Assembly (NCBI GenBank): GCA_036265385.1
Contig: DATAPD010000015.1
Coordinates: 558,001-622,000 of the forward strand
Origin: DATAPD01 sp036265385
GTDB taxonomy: Bacteria; Acidobacteriota; Terriglobia; Terriglobales; Acidobacteriaceae
DNA length: 64,000 bases
Direction of reading: 5' to 3'
The notes below the pieces were generated by a model. The model did no database searches. It saw only the letters and a list, made by a program, of their open reading frames with translations, and was not told the DNA's origin. Shown piece after piece: positions 62,569 through 64,000 of this stretch. Made by a program: the position numbers and the translations under genes. Position 1 is the stretch's first letter, and every line of letters starts with the position of its first letter.

Positions 62569-64000
62569 TCATCCAGTTTTCGCATGGGAACGTGTGCGCG
62601 ATTGCCAGATCTGCTGAAACAAGTGTGAAGTCTCTTGAGGTTCAGTGCGAGCTAGAAAATCATCAAGACCACCTTGCTTGGATAGAAGTTGGCCATCGAC
62701 ACCGTTTTTTATCAGCAACTCAAGATGCGCCAAGTCCCTCGCGAAATGAAAAATCTCCTCCGCTTCGAAATGGCTTTTGTTCGGAAACCAATGCCAACCA
62801 AAACTGACAATTGGTATCCGGTGTCGGAGACAATCAAGAAACATAGTGGAAAAGTAAAGAACGGCCACAGACGAGGTCGCGAGAACCTCTTCCACACCCA
62901 TTCCCTGCGAATAAACAACTTCACCGTTCAGTCTCACGTCTGACTGCAGGTTTCTCACAATCTGCATGTAAAGTGCGACTTTCTCCTGGGGGTGCACTCG
63001 CACAATCAATCGGCGACCGCTCGCAACCGACGCGCGCAAAAGCGAACGAAGAATGTCCTTCAGATCCTCTCGGTGAAACATTGGCAGGACTTCATATGGC
63101 GTCGTGACGAAAAGGATGTCTCCTTTACGATTTTCATGCGTTCCCGGAGCCGGCTGCATCGGTTCCTGGAAATTCCTTACAGCCGTCTTCTGCCTCAACC
63201 GATCATTGATATGACGCTGGAAGAAGGGGCCTCGCAGCAGGAACATGTCGACCGGTTGATCGGCCATGGCATACACCCAGTGCATGACGCCATGCTGCAA
63301 CATAACCCGAGGCACGCCGTTCATTTCTTTACGTAGCAGTAGAGCTCGTTCCCAACCTGCGTTCCCCACAACGACAAGTTCAGGCGCAATCGCCTGACGC
63401 CATCGTTCCAAAGCACGACTGTTGTACATGGCGAAGGGAAGCTGACGAGTGAGGAAGTGCTGCCACCATTCGCTTTTCAACAAGATCGAACGTGCAAGGT
63501 CTGCTTCGCCCGGTAGTGAAACGGACCACGCCGCCTCAGTGATGCGTTTTCCAGCTTCGCGAATTTCAGCGCGCTTCGGTAGATCGCTTGCTTCCGTCCA
63601 GGCATATACACAGAATCGTTCACGATCCAACTCACGCAACCGACGACCACCAGTTGCATCATCCTCAACCAGAAATTTTACCTTCTGTGGCATGTAGGGC
63701 TCGTACTCCATGCCGATTCTCGTGCAGTTGTAAGACGTGGAATAGAACCAGATCCCACCACGCTCGACGATGCGCGCGGCCTTTCGCTGACGCATAGCTG
63801 ACAAATAGCGTGACCGGTTCGGAGCCACTCGTTGGAACACTTCGATTGAACTTGGGCGTAAGGTTCGCAGCCTCCCCAGGCTGCGTCTCAAGCTGCTGTC
63901 CTGTGAAAACGGAATGTCAGCCGTAAGTTCGTATTCCGCACCCGCAATACTTTGAATCAATCGCAAGCGGTCCAGCCACGGCGAATGCGACAGGACATGT
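62569..64000 (-). CDS. GT-B-like glycosyltransferase, possible nonulosonate transferase, N-terminus beyond edge
   Basis: The frame is open to the right edge (HVLSHSPWLDRLRLIQ in its last bases), so the N-terminus is missing; a TTG at 63966 is not the start. Visible motifs are RVMLQHGVMHWVYAMADQ, RRLIVRVHPQEKVALYMQ (His-Pro) and SVAVLYFSTMFLDCL (Ser-Thr), then PIVSFGWHWFPNK. The His-Pro plus Ser/Thr pair occurs in bacterial sialyltransferases of GT38/GT52 type and also in CDP-glycerol transferases. Next to the legionaminic-acid genes, transfer of a nonulosonic acid is plausible but inferred; no close family can be named. Confidence 0.6.
   Translation of the reverse strand, partial: HVLSHSPWLDRLRLIQSIAGAEYELTADIPFSQDSSLRRSLGRLRTLRPSSIEVFQRVAPNRSRYLSAMRQRKAARIVERGGIWFYSTSYNCTRIGMEYEPYMPQKVKFLVEDDATGGRRLRELDRERFCVYAWTEASDLPKRAEIREAGKRITEAAWSVSLPGEADLARSILLKSEWWQHFLTRQLPFAMYNSRALERWRQAIAPELVVVGNAGWERALLLRKEMNGVPRVMLQHGVMHWVYAMADQPVDMFLLRGPFFQRHINDRLRQKTAVRNFQEPMQPAPGTHENRKGDILFVTTPYEVLPMFHREDLKDILRSLLRASVASGRRLIVRVHPQEKVALYMQIVRNLQSDVRLNGEVVYSQGMGVEEVLATSSVAVLYFSTMFLDCLRHRIPIVSFGWHWFPNKSHFEAEEIFHFARDLAHLELLIKNGVDGQLLSKQGGLDDFLARTEPQETSHLFQQIWQSRTRSHAKTG

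Noticed and set aside
1..64000. tRNA, rRNA, CRISPR arrays, IS elements, prophage or attachment sites
   Set aside because: I looked for repeat-spacer arrays, transposase or integrase motifs, and tRNA-like ends and saw none; a covariance search would be needed for small RNAs.

Overview
The window reads as a chromosomal segment of a Gram-negative bacterium, most likely an acidobacterium (Acidobacteriota, Terriglobia/Koribacter-like). The reasons are the tig-clpP-clpX-lon-engB order, several PilZ proteins, GAF proteins joined to unusual partners, and a very large exopolysaccharide locus. The taxonomic call is inference from gene content; no rRNA or tRNA gene is recognisable. No IS element, prophage or CRISPR array is seen.

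Region 1 (1-8.5 kb) is housekeeping: a family-5 uracil-DNA glycosylase cut by the left edge, a Tat-exported metallophosphoesterase, then trigger factor, ClpP, ClpX, Lon and the ribosome-assembly GTPase EngB, with two good intrinsic terminators. Region 2 (8.6-24.7 kb) mixes signalling and envelope genes. It holds four PilZ proteins, a UDP-sugar 4-epimerase, a GAF-TM-AMIN-amidase fusion, and a minus-strand run encoding a zinc-ribbon/GAF protein, a PilZ-GAF-TM-Sel1 protein, an AmmeMemoRadiSam radical-SAM enzyme, a lipoprotein, a DUF885 hydrolase and an S9 peptidase. A WecA-like initiating phosphoglycosyltransferase closes it.

Region 3 (25-64 kb) is a Wzx/Wzy-type polysaccharide locus of about 39 kb. 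It has an export protein (Wza-like), a polymerase/ligase, a flippase fused to a sulfotransferase, seven or more glycosyltransferases, two polysaccharide-deacetylase-like proteins, methyltransferases, a carbamoyltransferase, two asparagine-synthase-type amidotransferases, a D-glucuronyl C5-epimerase homologue, a sulfatase-superfamily protein and a two-domain GNAT/FemAB-like protein. Together these suggest a uronate-containing, epimerised, sulfated and amidated glycan. At the right end a divergent pair of operons (legI-legG-neuD leftward; ptmE-legB-legC rightward) holds most of a legionaminic-acid pathway by the GDP-sugar route. The CMP-sugar synthetase is not in the window. A GT-B-like protein with a His-Pro motif, cut by the right edge, is a candidate glycosyltransferase for this sugar.

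Several starts were moved from the longest open frame because 4-nt ATGA/GTGA overlaps or a Shine-Dalgarno sequence fix them (bi-domain oxidoreductase, polymerase, legG, legB, a methyltransferase and the GNAT protein). The Wzc/tyrosine-kinase co-polymerase expected in such loci is absent and may lie outside.
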